The notes beneath the pieces were generated by a model. The model was given only the letters and a program-made list of their open reading frames with translations, made no database searches and was not told where the DNA came from. The position numbers and the translations under genes are program-made. A stretch of 64,000 bases of DNA. It comes from Thalassia testudinum (taxonomy: Eukaryota; Streptophyta; Magnoliopsida; Alismatales; Hydrocharitaceae). The DNA lies in NCBI GenBank assembly GCA_037157565.1, contig JAZHRO010000024.1:14576501-14640500 (forward strand), written 5' to 3'. This document shows positions 34,120 to 46,897 of the stretch, one piece after another. Numbering within the stretch: the stretch's first letter is position 1; the number at the start of each line of letters is the position of its first letter.

Positions 34120-35718
34120 GTAAGATGTAACAGGAGACATTTAAACATCATTTAAGATAATATAAAGTAGTGTTTAAATGTTATAGAATATTGTATAAGG
34201 TAATATTTAAATGTTATCGGATTAGAATTTAAGATGATATTTAAGTATCTTTAAAAGTAATCTAAAATAATATTTTAAATGTCATTATGTGATATATAAA
34301 TAGGCATTTAAACATCGTTAAAAGAAGTATAAGATGACGTCTAAATATCTTTGAAAATTATTTGAAGCAACATTCAAATGTCATACTATGATACACATGA
34401 AGATATTTAAATATCGCTAAAAATTGTATAAGATGACACCCAAGTATTATTGAAAGTAATCTAAAATGACATTTAAATGTCATATTAGGATGAATAATAG
34501 GATGTTTAAATATTATTAAAAGTTATATAAGATGATGTTTAAGCATTAATGAAAGTTACATAAAGTGATGCTTCAACATCACAGTAAGATGAATCAGGTA
34601 ATGTTTAAACATTATTAAAAGAGATATAACATAATGTTTAAATGTCTTGAAAAGTTATCTAAGATAACATTTAAATGGTGATATAAAATACGTAGAAGGA
34701 TATTTAAATGTTGTTAAAAGTTATATAAGATAACATTTAAGCATCGGTGAAAATTACCTAAAATAATGCTTAAACGTCACATTAGGATAAATAAGGTAAC
34801 ATTTAAGTATTAATAAAAGGATATAAAATTACGTTAAATGTCTTCAAAAACATTTAAATGTTAATATAGAATATGTGAAAGGACGTTTAAACGTTGTTAA
34901 AAGTTATATAAGATGACGTTTAAGCATTGGTGAAAGTTACTTAAAATAACTCTTAAACGTCGTAATAGGATAAATAAGTGATGTTTAGCTGTCACTGAAA
35001 GAGATATAAGATGATGTTTAAATGTCTTGAAAAGCTACTTAAGATAACATTTAAACATTAATATAGAATAAGTAAGAGAACATTTAAACGTCGTTAAAAG
35101 TTATGTAAGATAACATTTAAGAGTCAGTGAAATTACATAAAGTGATGCTTAAACATTACAGTAAGATGAATAAGGGGACGTTTAAATATCAATAAAAGAT
35201 ATATAAGATAATGTTTAAATGTTTTTTAAAAGTTATTTAAAGTAACGATTAAACAACACAGTAAGATACATAAGGAGATATTTAAATGTCGCTAGAGATT
35301 TGTAAAAACTTAAAGAAAAGGTAAATCAACGTTTAAATATCTTCGAAATTAGTTAATGTGATGTTTAAACATTATTTTACATAGGACATGGTGACATTTA
35401 AACATCTTCTTAGTTATTCTTTTATGATGTTTTAACATCGTCGAAATATATTCAAGACGACGTTTAGATGTATTCAGTTAGGTGATGGAACTTTCAGGAA
35501 ATATTTAAACGTCACCTTACATGTTATAGGCGACGTTTATTTAGTATCAACATAAATATTTTAGGTGACATTTGATTTTCAATGTCGAAATAGATCTAAA
35601 ACTATAAGGAGACATTTATAGTGACATTTTTTTAACGTATACAAAAGCTTATGGTGACATTTATTTTACTTATGATGATGTTAAATAAATGTCACCTTAG
35701 ATCTTTTCTGTTGTAGTG
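34120..35718. mobile_element. CACTA (En/Spm-type) transposon end with subterminal repeats
   Basis: The right end reads TTCTGTTGTAGTG at 35706-35718, which inverted is CACTACAACAGAA, a typical CACTA terminal inverted repeat. Inside it, 34120-35570 is filled by some three dozen degenerate units spaced about 35-40 bases, each with a palindromic core of the type GACGTTTAAACGTC or ACATTTAAATGT. CACTA elements carry arrays of short subterminal repeats bound by their transposition protein; these look like that kind of array, unusually long. A hairpin (GGTGACATTTATTT arms, 35653-35668 and 35681-35696) lies just inside the end. No transposase frame or left end is seen. Confidence 0.7.
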
Positions 35719-37044
35719 GTTGGAAATAGTTTTCAACTGGTTTAAAATGAAAATACGTCGGTGTACTTTGACTTTTTACTAATGGAAATTAATTTTTCAC
35801 TTGTAATGTGAGTTTTCACCTATAGGAGGTGATTTTCACTTGGAATGTGGTTTGTCATCGGTGAAAAGTGATTTACACTAGTAAAAAATCAAAATATACT
35901 AATTGAAACCACTACTCTAATTCGTGAGTTATAGAATGTGTTGTAAGGTGTGTTTGTTTACTTTTTTTCTTTATTTTTCCACAATGAAAATCATTTCTCA
36001 TAAATGCGAAAGTACTTTTCATAAGTAAATAATTATATTTTAAGTGAAAAATCGTTTAATATCAATAAAAAAATAATATAAATCGATATATTTTTATTTC
36101 CAACTGCATATTCTAATTTTTAATAGATATATTTTAATTTTTAACTAATTAAAAATTATTTTCATATTTTAATCTTACTTAATATTCAAGTGATTGATTT
36201 GTATTTTCAATCAATCGATTTTAACTCTGAGTTGCAAAAACATACTGTAGCACGTGTTTCCGTACGCATGTCCTAATTTTAGAAACTTGACCCTCTGTTT
36301 TCGGTGTCTCGTGCATGATGTCAAGTTCGAGCTCTCACGCTATAAATACCGGATTGGTGGGCCCAAAAATGGCCTATTAGGATCAATCCAATAAATAGGC
36401 CCATCCGCTCGTCTTGACTATTCCATGACCCATGATCAGGACACGTGTGATGCCTTGATTATGATGGGTGCCGCTTAATTAGCTGTTCTTTTTATTTCAT
36501 ATGCGTTTCAGAATCTTTTGCAAGTAAATTAGGAAAGATACATCACTTGGATCACATATCTTCCGAATAATTGCAAAATGTGATGTGAACGAACGTCTCT
36601 TCTTATCAAAAAGTCAGAGAATGTGAGCCAATCAGCATTGGGTCATGCCCTAGTGGGCTAATCTGTTTCTTTGAGTCCGTATTATTTCAACCCTCTTTGA
36701 AGATCGGGATATCCCTGTTTCCCCTCCAACCGAAACGTGGACGGCGAGATGGATTGTGATATGCACGAGTGAACCGCCAGGTTGGATTGCGGTGGACGTG
36801 GAGAAGTCGGATTGGACCAATCTCTTGTTACCATCCGTAATGATTAAAGAAATGGGTTCCTCGTGTCTCCCCTCTTAAATTTGGTGAACCCTGTATTTGG
36901 TCCCCCCTTGATGGGTGATGGGTGCTCTCATCATCATATAGTATTCATACAACTCACGAACAGGTGAGCAGATGGCATATATTTATGCCACGGAAAAGAA
37001 CACGTGAATTGACCCGATTTGGGTGGTCCAATGATTGAGCAGGT
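35719..37044. other. Intergenic sequence between CACTA end and LINE
   Basis: It begins with GTT, a possible 3-bp target duplication. A stretch at 35760-35900 is rich in TTTTCAC and GTGAAAA words, suggesting a small inverted-repeat element. CTATAAATACC at 36340-36350 looks like a TATA box, but no gene follows it. Confidence 0.35.
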
Positions 37045-38822
37045 GAACTTTCATGCAAAAAAAAGAGAGGCTATTAGTCGTATCAAAAACTCATTTGCAA
37101 GAAAACTCATTAAAAGATATGGTATGTAGGGGCAGCGGTTATAAGAATTTCAGGGTAAATGCTGATGGTAAATCAAGGGGACTCTATCTATTATACAAAG
37201 ATAATTGCGAGGTATCTCTTGTCTATTCTAAAAGGAATTGTATGCTTCTATGTATTAATGAGAAGAAAGTTGCCTGTTATCTGTTTTGTGTGTATGGTAA
37301 ACCAGGGAAGGCGAAAAGAAAGTACTTTTGGGTTCGAATGACAACTCTCCTCCTGAAGTATGCTGAAAAACTTGTATGCATTGTGACTTCAATGCAATGT
37401 TGGAGGCCAAAGAGAAGAAGGGAGGACAGCAACCACCGAGGAGAGAATATAGATATCTAAGGAATTTTGTAGATGGAGTGGGGTCGATGGATCTTGGTTA
37501 TGTGGGAAGCGCATTTACCTGGTCGAATAAACGGAAGATCAAGCATTTGATCAAAGACAGGCTAGATCGTGTTTTTGTATCAGGTTCATGGAGACAATGA
37601 CATCCTTCAGCTGGAGTGCTTCATTTGCCCTCTATGTGGAGTGATCACCGTCTAATTTTACTCGGGACTGAGAGAAAGATGACTACAAAAAATAGGATAT
37701 GGAGGATGGAGTGTTCTTGGTACCTAAACAGCTCATTCTCGAAGGTGGTTCAAGATTCATGGGATAAGAATTCTGATGTAGAGCAAGGAATATGGCAAAA
37801 TATAATGTTTTGGTTGCTAACCTTACGCATTGGTGCAGGATGGATGAAAACAATTGGAAAGCAAGGAAAAACAAATTGGAAAATGATACGATCAAGCTAC
37901 ATACTGCTGAAAATACTATCAATAATAGATGGGAGGAGGAAGCAATCAAGCAACAGCACGACGACACCCCCAGATAAGAAGAGATGTACTGGTACCAAAG
38001 ATCTCGGAATAATTGGATACAAAGTAGTGACCCTAATACCAAATTTTACCAATTATATGCCACGAACCGCAAAAGGAAAAATTCCATAGATTGGTGGAAG
38101 AGATGGGTGATCAAAGAAAAATAAAAAAATGCTTCGTCAGTTTTTACAGAGATCTATATACCTTTGATTGACCACTCGCTGAAATACCTCCCATCTTTAA
38201 CACCACAGACAGAGCTACAGAGGAGGAGTATATATTCTGTGTGACAGTTTCCACTTTGAAGAAACTAAGGGAGTTCTCTTTGACATGGAGGCATCTAAAA
38301 GCCCGGGTCCTGATGGGCAGTCCACCATGTTTTTTCAAAACTCATGGGATGTTGTTGCTGAGGATTGGATACAATTTGTCAACAAATGTAGTCAAACTTC
38401 TCAAATGCCAAACCAGATGAGCAGAACATTGTTAGCGTTGGCCCCAAAGCTGGATCACCCCATTCAGGCAAAGGATTTTAGACCAATCAACCTTACTAAT
38501 ACATTGTACAAACTGGTAGTGAATTTGGCAGCAAAAAGACTTAAACCTATTTTGCTTCGTATACCATACAGGTTTTTTGTCTGGTAGGCATATTGCTGAC
38601 AACGTGGTTTTTGCCCGTGAAGTACTCCGTTCTATAAAGACACTTAAATGCAAAAAAGGCTATATGGTACTGAAAATAGACATGGAAAAGACCTTTGATA
38701 GGCTTAAATGGAATTTTGTTAATGCTTTTCATAATCAATTGTCTTCCTTCTTCTCTTGTTTCTTTGATTATGTCTGGCATAACTTCTGTCTCATTTGAGG
38801 TGATTATCAATCTTAGCACAAC
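37045..38822 (+). pseudogene. L1-like LINE, endonuclease and N-terminal reverse transcriptase
   Basis: Broken plus-strand frames give ORF2 in order. The APE-type endonuclease (SKTHLQENS, SRGLYLLYKDN, CVYGKPGKAKRKYFW, CDFNAML, GSAFTWSNKRKIKHLIKDRL, SDHRLIL) occupies 37053-37680. A linker with YWYQRSRNNW and NTKFYQLYATNRKRKN ends near 38085. RT begins with SPGPDGQSTMFFQ (38300) and continues through DFRPINLTNTLYKLV, SGRHIADN, GYMVLKIDMEKTFDRLKW and, in the next frame, ITSVSFEVIINLST. ORF1 and the start of the endonuclease are missing, as in 5'-truncated LINE copies. At least three frameshifts are present. The RT is cut at 38822 by a solo LTR and resumes at 41582. Confidence 0.88.
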
Positions 38823-41581
38823 TGTTAAGACCATGGCATCAAACGTCTTTTAAGACATCTGGGAGTAGATCCAGACGTCTGGATGCCTTCCCAGACGTCT
38901 GGAAATTAATTTTTGCAGCGTACGGTTGCGAGTTTGCGTGCATGCGTGCGCAGACTGAACCCGCCACCCTCTTTTCTTCTCTCTCTTCCCTCCCCATCCT
39001 GCAGGGGCCTTCTTTTTTCTTCCTCTCTCTCTCCCCTGGCGCCTTCAAATAGCCTCTCTTCCTCCCTCCCCTCTCCCTCACCACCACTCCACCGTCTCCT
39101 CCTTCTTCCTATTAGCGTGAGAGTAAGAGAGTGAGGGCAGCAGCTGCTGTTGGGTGCGCGCGGGAAGGAGGAGGTGTAGCGAGAGGGAGAGGAGGTGGAG
39201 CACGTGAGGAAGAGAGGGAGAACTCGCCGGAGCTGCCCAGGGCCGGCCGACGGGTGCGCGCAGTAGGAGCGTAGCGCTGGGGAGGTGCTACTGCAGCTTA
39301 GGCAGCAGGCGAGCGCGGCGCGGCGTGGTTGTGCGCAGCAGGAGGAGGGCGAGGAGGTCCTGATTCTGGGAAATTTTCCCAGAATCATACGTCTGGACCT
39401 ACGTCTGGACGACTCGGGAGACGTCTAGAGGAAGATCCAGACGTCTGAAAGGTACAATATTTCTTTTCTTCTTCCTTTCGCGGGTACGGCCATGCAGGCC
39501 GTTCCGCCGAGGGTTCTGCCTCATTGACGTGTTAAGGGTTGCGTACGCGTGCAGGTTTCGTTCGGGAAGGCGTAAGGGCACGCCTTCCCACACAGATCGG
39601 ACGTCTGTGCCCAGAACCAGACGGCGGAGAGGGTCTCCAGACGTCTGGAGTGATAGTCGGACGTCTAGAACTAGGTCCAGACGGTTCAGCGGGATCCTGG
39701 ACATCTGAAGAACAGCGCAGAAGTGAGGTATGATCTGAACCATCGTTTAAGATGTCTGGAAGGTGTTCCAGACGTCTGATTTGGGGCAGAATTGTCGTTT
39801 TTGACCCGTTTAGGGTCCGTTCGAAGTCCAATTTCCGCATTTCAAATTTCGTTCTTCTCAGAATTAGTTCCTCTACTTGTTTAAAGTACTTGTATCCTAT
39901 TCTGAGTAGTTCCTTGTGTTTGATCTTTGTGTTAGGACCTCATTCTGTTGCTGATCTGGGGGTTGCGAAGGCACGTGGACTTGCCGATCACGCCCCCATC
40001 ACTCCGATTTTATGGGTAGAGTGGCTTCCGTTGATTATTTATCAACATTAATGTACTTGTGAGATAAATAATAGATTATAGGATATGCCATGAATCCTAG
40101 GACGTGAAAACTAGATTGAATGATAGATCTGAGGGTATTGCATGAATCCTAGGATTGGAAAACTAGATTGAATGATAGATCCTAAGGTGTAGCATGAATC
40201 TTAGGAATAGAAACACTGAAACGAATGTCATGAATACACGAATTGCAGTCTTGGAAAAGTAGATAGAATAATGATAATTGCTTGTATTTGGATCACAGTT
40301 GTTTGTATATGAATGGATATTAACTGCTGGGAACAAGGGCTTTATGAAAATAAAGCTGAAATGATGAAACCTAAATTGACGTGGTTAAAGAAATATGAGT
40401 ATGAACCCTACAGGGAATTAGGAGTAGAGCTCCTGGAAGGTAGATAGAATGGAATTGGGGAAGTGAGCTGGCCCTTGAGTACGGAGTACCAAGGAGAGCG
40501 ACTGTCCCCTTGTTTAGTGCAGAGCAGAGCTAGCTGCCTCAGAGACCTGGGGCTAGGCCTGGCCACTTTGTACCGACTTTTGGCCCTCGCGTACACAGTA
40601 CCGGGGGAGATACTAGTGTAAAGAGAGCGCTAGCCACCCCACGGGCCTTGGGGTTCTGCTAGCCGTCCTACACCGACTTGTTAGGCCCACTGGGCAAACC
40701 AGGGTAGTCAGGCAAGGGTGCGCGGACTGTGGAGGGGCAAGACCCTAGTTTGGTTACTGTGGAGGGGCTAGACCCTTGTTACTGAGAGGGCTCTGCCCTA
40801 TACTGGTTCCGTGTTGTGCTTTGGGGCGTACCCGTTAACGGAAACGACTGACCGCGTTCCAGTGCGGGGTAGCTACCCGTGCGTTTATCGCGCGTTCCGT
40901 AGTCACCGTTACGTCTGTCAGTGACCTTGGGGTGGTTGACTGAGGGTAGGACCACCACGGGGGACTCTCTCAGCTAGGAGAGCACCACGTGCTACTTCTA
41001 CTTTTTGGAAAAGACTGCAATCAAGATCGTTCCCACGAGGAACATTCGAGATTAAGAGAAAGATCTGAGGAATAATTCAAGAATGATTAAATAGAAAATA
41101 TAGAAATTAAAAATAACAGCTACTTGTCTACCTTACTGTTTTTCTTAGCTAGTTGGTTGCCACTCTACTCAGCGTTTCGCTGACGTGTCACCTTTGTCAC
41201 CTTTTCAGGATCAGGTGTTGAAAAGCCAGAGCCTACGGCTACAGAGGGTGCTGGGCCTAGTAGAGCCCAGTAGTTTTACTTGTGTTGTATCTACTATACC
41301 GTTTCTTCTGTTGTAGTGAGTATTTTCTGTTACAATTGTACTCTTTTATTGTAAGCATCATGTTTATGTACCTGTTTAATTTTCTACTGTTGTGGTGGTG
41401 TGTACTGTAGTAGTTCTTTCCTTTACTGCTGTACTTTTGTTACTGTTAGTTACATGCATGATGAATGTGGTTTATTTTACTGCTCTTTTGGTTACTTTCT
41501 CGTTAGACGACTGGGTCTTGGGATCAGTTGAGTCGGTCCGATTCTCGTATCTCGTAGGGATTTGGGAATCGGGTTGTAACA
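38823..41581 (+). mobile_element. Solo LTR, 2.7-kb family, copy 3, inside the LINE
   Basis: The 2759-bp unit runs TGTTAAGACC to GGTTGTAACA and has an exact TSD ACAAC (38818-38822 and 41582-41586). Removing it and one TSD copy restores the LINE RT frame. CAGACGTCTGG palindromes lie at 38855-38905 and 39390-39780, with a C/T-rich stretch and a TATA-like TTCAAATAG (39043-39051) between. A repeated GAATCCTAGG theme occurs at 40080-40210, also found in the other two copies. Confidence 0.92.
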
Positions 41582-41612
41582 ACAACTAATGCCATTTTCC
41601 CTACGCGTGGTG
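41582..41612 (+). pseudogene. 31-bp LINE reverse-transcriptase remnant between two solo LTRs
   Basis: ACAACTAATGCCATTTTCCC and the 11 bases after it read TTNAIFPTRG, the segment before the conserved RQGDPLSP block of LINE RT. It joins the LINE frame ending at 38822 to the one resuming at 45592. Confidence 0.85.
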
Positions 41613-44600
41613 TGATTGGTTAATTCTCAACATAGTTAATTATGTTAATTAGACTTAATTAATTGCATAAAAATGTAACTTAGGTTAACTTAATTTTACA
41701 TCAGAAATGTAGTATAAGGTTAACATAATATTTTAGATTTTTTAGTTCTTTTTAGCTGGTTGAGCCTAGGTCGTTCACTGGGAGGTATAATTGAATCCTA
41801 ATTCACCATTAACAACCAATGCATAATCACCAACTACTTAATTAACCAAGTTAACAATCACAATACATTTAAGCTCATGAATAGTTGCACAAGATATTGA
41901 CAATAAAAGCATGCAATATTTCATTAAAAAGAGTAGGTTTACAAAAAATATTTGTCATTATAAACCAGCGAAAACATGTTCATTACAAATGTAAGTCACA
42001 AGATATGTTTACAAGAAGTTTCATGCCTTATTACAACATTTAAAAGCTTAGAAACATGAAATATAATAGCTTCAGCCTTCATCAACGTTTGAAAAAGATG
42101 TTAAACAACTTAAAAAGTAAAATTGAACTTCTGATAACATATATAGGTGTCTGATTTTTATCATTTCACTTCTTTCATTTTTCTCCTCTCTTCCTTACTC
42201 TTTAATCTCTTAAGCCCTCGCCCTTCTCTTATCTTCTCTACTTAGTCTTTTCTTAATCTCTTCTCTTATTCTTCCTCACTATGCAACTTACGTCCACACT
42301 TAGCAGTATTTAGCACACTTAAGCCCCATTAAGCTCTTTTTAATCCAAAATTATGTTTATTTTATAGGTGGCTTGGCCTTTTGGGGATATACATGTAGCA
42401 CCCCAGATGGGTGGGACCAGACCCTACTAAGCCAGGCTTAGTTCATTTATTAGGAGGATTTTTCATATTTTAAATTTATGCATAGTCTCAGCCCTTTCAC
42501 AGGTCCACATTCATGCCCATGCCCAGGCCCACATGCACACACGCCCGCAGGCATGCACACACACACACACGCACATGCACGTGCACACACACGCGCCCGC
42601 ACACATAAGTTCTTTCATTTGCGCTCTGCGCGCTGATAACCGAAGAGGCGTTAACACAAATTCGTGTTATACCATAGCGGGCGTCCACAAACTACCGAGG
42701 TGGGACTAAGTTCCTACATCCAGGCCAAAGTTCCGATGAGGATTCCCAGTGATTGGCTGGGCCAAATCGAGCGTTCCAAAGCTCAATTGAGAGCTCTAAG
42801 GATCTAGTTTTCAATTTTGAAGTCAATTTGAACTTTGGATTAGATTTGTTCCACATATTTGAATGGAGAACATGATGTTGTTCTATATACCTGGAAGGTA
42901 CCTCAAAGAGAAATTCTCAGTTTCAATGACCTGCAAAGGGGCATTACTTCTCAATTAAAAATCTGGAATGCTTCAGTGGTGCATTCCGCATCATTTAAGA
43001 GAGAGAAGGATTGAGAAGCTTTAAAAAGTTCAGAAGCTTGAGAGCTATGAATTTGGAGCTCAGGACTCTGATTTTAGAGTCAAATCAGTCTAACAGAGAG
43101 TTTAGATCATCAAGAAGGTTTTAGATCAAATTGAGAGGTCAATTGGAACTAATTTGGTTGAATTTTGAGTTAAAATTTCAACGAAAATTCTAAGAATAGC
43201 TTTGGGTACAGTGAACTACCCAAACTGTGCAGATCATGAAATCCTCTCTAATCTTAATAAATTTCATTCAAATCATTTTTAAACAATTCTAAATTGGGTC
43301 AGGAACTCAACTAACCCATTAAATCAAAGAATCAAGCTTGAATTCCTTGAGTTAGACTTAGGTTTAGCCAACATCGGATTGAGAGTTGACTTTCAAAAAT
43401 ATACCTCCTTTGATCAAATTAAAGATCTAAACAGACCTAATTCATCTCAAGGAAATGGTTCCACACCTCAAAACCAGGTTTTGAGCACTCCTTGAGTGAT
43501 CTTAGGCTTCGTCGCTTAGGCTGAGAAAGAGGTTTGTTCATCAGAGGAAATTAGGAGTAGTTAGTCCTATTTAAGACCTAGAGTAGATTCCCTAAGTTCT
43601 ACTGAAGCTTCAGGATATGTTCACAAAATCTAAACCCTAATATAATTATCTATCCAACTCCACCGAAGTTGGAGAAGATGAAGATCAAGAGAGAGCTCTG
43701 GTCATTAAAACACAAATCAAATTATTGCTTCATAATCCTAAGGTCATAGAGAAGCAGTCTAGAGCTTCTCAAGGTTTCCCAAGGGCTGAAGCTCAAAATT
43801 AGTTCGCCAGAGCTCCGGTGAACTTAGAAATGAATGTCTAGAGTTCCAAACTCAATGAAATAACTCAAAATTTGTCTTAAAAGATTCTTGAGATCGCAAG
43901 GGACCTTAGAAACACAGCAATTGCTTCAATTGATGAATAAATTAAAGAATTGATCAAAGAATCAATAAAATGTCTCTTTGAGTTCGCTTGAACTCAACAG
44001 AATCCCACTCACTCAATTGAGTGAGGGAAAACGTTTATTGGAGTGTGGTGATGGTGAATAAGTGACTAATTAGGTGGAAAAACTCCTCCTGAGCCTTCAT
44101 TAACAGCGAGCTCAGGAGGTTGAGGTGATTTGGGCATTTTGTATACAGATGTTTATTTAGGTAATTAATAAGTCGAATGGGGCCCTTATGTGATGTAAAA
44201 GCGACAGAGAGCCTCAATTGAGTGTGAATTACGCCGTTGACCTCCGCCATGGATAACGGAGGTCACTGGTGAAGGTAGAGGTGGACTAGGCATTACAACT
44301 GATAAAAATCATGGGAGGAAAGTGATATGAAACCACGGGAAGCAAAGGAAGATGGACAATGAGTTAAAAAGATCAAATGAACGCTTCAGATGAGTTCAAG
44401 GAGCTCGCCGGAGCTGAAGAAGACGGTAAAAGAACTAGCATTACAATTAACTACCTACCTAATTAACTACACTAACCTACTCTAACTTACCTAACCTACT
44501 GTTACCTGGACAAAGGGGCAAAGAGATCTCCGTCGATGGTCGTAACGGAGGAGGAAATAAGAGGAAACGAGAAGAAGTCCGGCGGGCGAATTTGTAAAGT

Positions 44601-45591
44601 GGAAGCGGAGTCCGAAGTCGTCGCCTTGTCTTGAGGCACAGCGGAGGATGGCGGAGCTCGACAACAGATGGAAATGGTCGGAGGAAGTGGGTGTTAGTGG
44701 GGGTAATTTGCCAGAGCAGGAGGGAATGGCCTATCAGTTAACTACAGTTGGGGGAAGAGGGTAAGGAGCTAACCGCTTAAATCGGAGGGGTGGATAGCTA
44801 TTTCTTGGTGATGGTGAAGGTAGAGGGGGATGTATCTGGATGGGAAAGAGTCTAGGTTTAGCTAAACCACCGACGTCATCTACGACGCTGGTAAGCTTAA
44901 CTTCGAACCCTAATTATGATTAGAGCTTCATCTGCTCCATCGGATGAGAGGAGGAAGGTGAGTAGATGCTTTAGAGCAGTGATGAAGGAGTTTAGGCAAA
45001 GGGTGGGCGGTGATCGAGTGGTGTGGTGACCGGATGCTCTCAGCCGTCTTGCGTGAGGAAGAAGAAGAAGAGGAAGAAGATGACGGTGTACATAGGGACT
45101 TATTTACAAGAATTCCTAAGGACCTATTCTGAATAAAAGGACTCCATGGAAATAGAAACCTAAGGACTAAAATGTAAATTGAGGTTTTCAAAGCTTATTT
45201 TAATTTAATCCCTTTTCAACTTTTTATATATGGTTATAAATTAGATAATTATTATATATATACCTTGAATTTACATTTTTGACCTTTTTAGCTTTATTTA
45301 TTTAATTGATTAAATTACTTAAGTTAATTACATACTTAGGGTTAAATATTTATAATGTTAAATTAAATATTAATTAGGTAGCTAAATATTTATAAATCGA
45401 GTCCAAATTATTATTTAAATTATTAATAACATTAATTGACATTTGATTTAGTATTATTAACTTATTTTATGGTCCTTTAATATATTGTCCCTTATATCAT
45501 AATTAAACCCTAAATATACATATTCCTAGCTAATTAAGTAGGGAAACTAGTTAATTAGGGGTATTTAGGAGCTATGGTGAGTCTCTTATCA
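41613..45591 (-). mobile_element. 3.98-kb solo LTR inside the LINE
   Basis: The unit begins TGATTGGTTAA and ends CTCTTATCA, with an exact TSD TGGTG (41608-41612 and 45592-45596). Excision puts the LINE RT back in frame at its RGVK..PLSP motif. It has TG/CA ends, no gag or pol, and no second LTR inside, so a solo LTR of an unusually long-LTR element is the simplest reading. A C/T-rich leader-like stretch (inverted, 45040-45080) and an A-rich far end suggest minus orientation. A (CA)n/(CG)-containing microsatellite lies at 42531-42605. Family unknown; it is not similar to the 2.7-kb LTRs. A non-autonomous LTR-bearing element without coding capacity is the alternative. Confidence 0.75.
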
Positions 45592-46071
45592 TGGTGTAAA
45601 ATAGGGCTACCCTCTTTCTCCCTACCTCTTAATCCTTTGCTTTGAATACTTTACACGATCCTTGCATTATTTATGCTCTCTGAATCACATTTTAGGATAT
45701 AGCTTAGTCAGGAACAAGCCCCCCCTCACCCACCTCATGTTCGCTGATGATACCATAGTGTTCACAGCTACATCATTAAATGAAGCTTTGCAACTTCAGA
45801 ATATCTTAGAGAATTTCCAAAGACACTCTGGCCAGAAGGTGAATTTTGGCAAATCAAGAGTTGTTTTTCAGCAAAGGGGTATCTTCACAATTGTAGGGCA
45901 ACATCTCTAATGCACTTGGGGTCAAGCAAATGCAAAATGATGAACTATATTTGGGAATCCCTTGATGGATAACATGTGCCAAAACAAATTGAAGGATCTG
46001 ATGCTATCCAAATGTTGCAAAAAATTATCAGGGTGGAAAGGAAGAGCACTTTCTTAAGCGAGATGGGGAGC
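45592..46071 (+). pseudogene. LINE reverse transcriptase, catalytic and thumb region
   Basis: The LINE RT continues with the PLSPYLLILCFEYF block (about 45618-45660). It then runs into the catalytic FADDTIVF motif (45747-45770, the YxDD-equivalent FADD), SGQKVNFGKSRVVF, YLGIPL-like residues and LSGWKGRALS (46030-46060), which normally precedes the C-terminal domain. Where RQGD is expected there is a TAG stop and a Tyr for the Asp. The LINE is cut off where element B's LTR begins. No C-terminal domain or poly-A tail is seen. Confidence 0.88.
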
Positions 46072-46493
46072 TGATAACACTACATATGGGGGTGATAACT
46101 TTGTTAAATAGGGCCCATCTTAAGAATAAAAGACACAACATAAGTAAAATGGGAGCATTGCATGCATCATATTCCAAGATTGCTTATAAAACTGTATTAA
46201 TGGCCATTTGTGTAAGCACTTGTCAAAGCAAGCCTTAGATGAGCAATCGGACCGCACGGATGGATTCAGAACGATGAACGGAGTCCAACAGACTCAGGAT
46301 CGGCCAAATCAGACATCCAGAGCTCCTACAATGGGCCTAAGAAGTTCTGACCGTTGATCTGATGATCAACGGTCCTCGTTGCGCCACGTCACCCCCGCTC
46401 ACCACACACCACTTCATCCATCAGTTGAGATCAAATCTTGGCTGTCGATCTTCGATAGGATGGCCGAGAACCACGCAGTCGCCACGACAAAGC

Positions 46494-46560
46494 GCGGGCG
46501 TGGCGCAACGATTAGCGCGCACCCCTGCATGCACGCAACATGGGTTCGAGCCACGTGGTG
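46494..46560 (+). other. tRNA-like module in LTR of element B
   Basis: The A-box-like TGGCGCAACGA (46501-46511) is followed 42 bases later (start to start) by the B-box GGTTCGAGCC (46543-46552). GCGC-AACGATTA-GCGC forms a tRNA-type D-arm. GG-GTTCGAG-CC pairs with a further stem (ACATGG with CCACGT, one mismatch). Acceptor pairing is poor, so this is a tRNA-derived relic or internal Pol III promoter rather than a working tRNA gene. Confidence 0.55.
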
Positions 46561-46860
46561 CGAAGAATTGAAGACGAAGGAGTGCGCGGCGAAATTGGGC
46601 CGCGCAATCAGCAGCGGGTGGCCGAGATCGCTCCACGCGGCGCGCCCTAAGACAACGAGCACCCACGCGCACGCGCACACCGGGCGACGACGCCGGAGCA
46701 CACGTGCGCATGAGGCGCGATCCGAGTGCACCCAAGGGAAGATCTCAGCCTTCCGATCTTCAATCGAACGACCCTCATGCAGTGGCCACGGATCTGGCGT
46801 GAAGAAGAATGACGCGGGTGTGTGACCGGCGGGCTGGATTGCTTCACCGACGCTTTTGGA

Positions 46861-46897
46861 AGGGTTTTAGCGACGTCTCGGACGTCGCTAAAGCCCC
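46861..46897. repeat. Hairpin upstream of the TATA box, element B LTR
   Basis: The arms TTTTAGCGACGTC and GACGTCGCTAAAG, extended by G/C pairs to about 17 bp with one or two mismatches, enclose the loop TCG. It sits about 27 bases before the TATA-like TATTTAAAT. Element A has a hairpin of different sequence in the same place. Confidence 0.8.

Noticed and set aside
34120..35570. CRISPR-like array
   Set aside because: Units are degenerate, AT-rich and palindromic without unique spacers; the context is a plant CACTA element.
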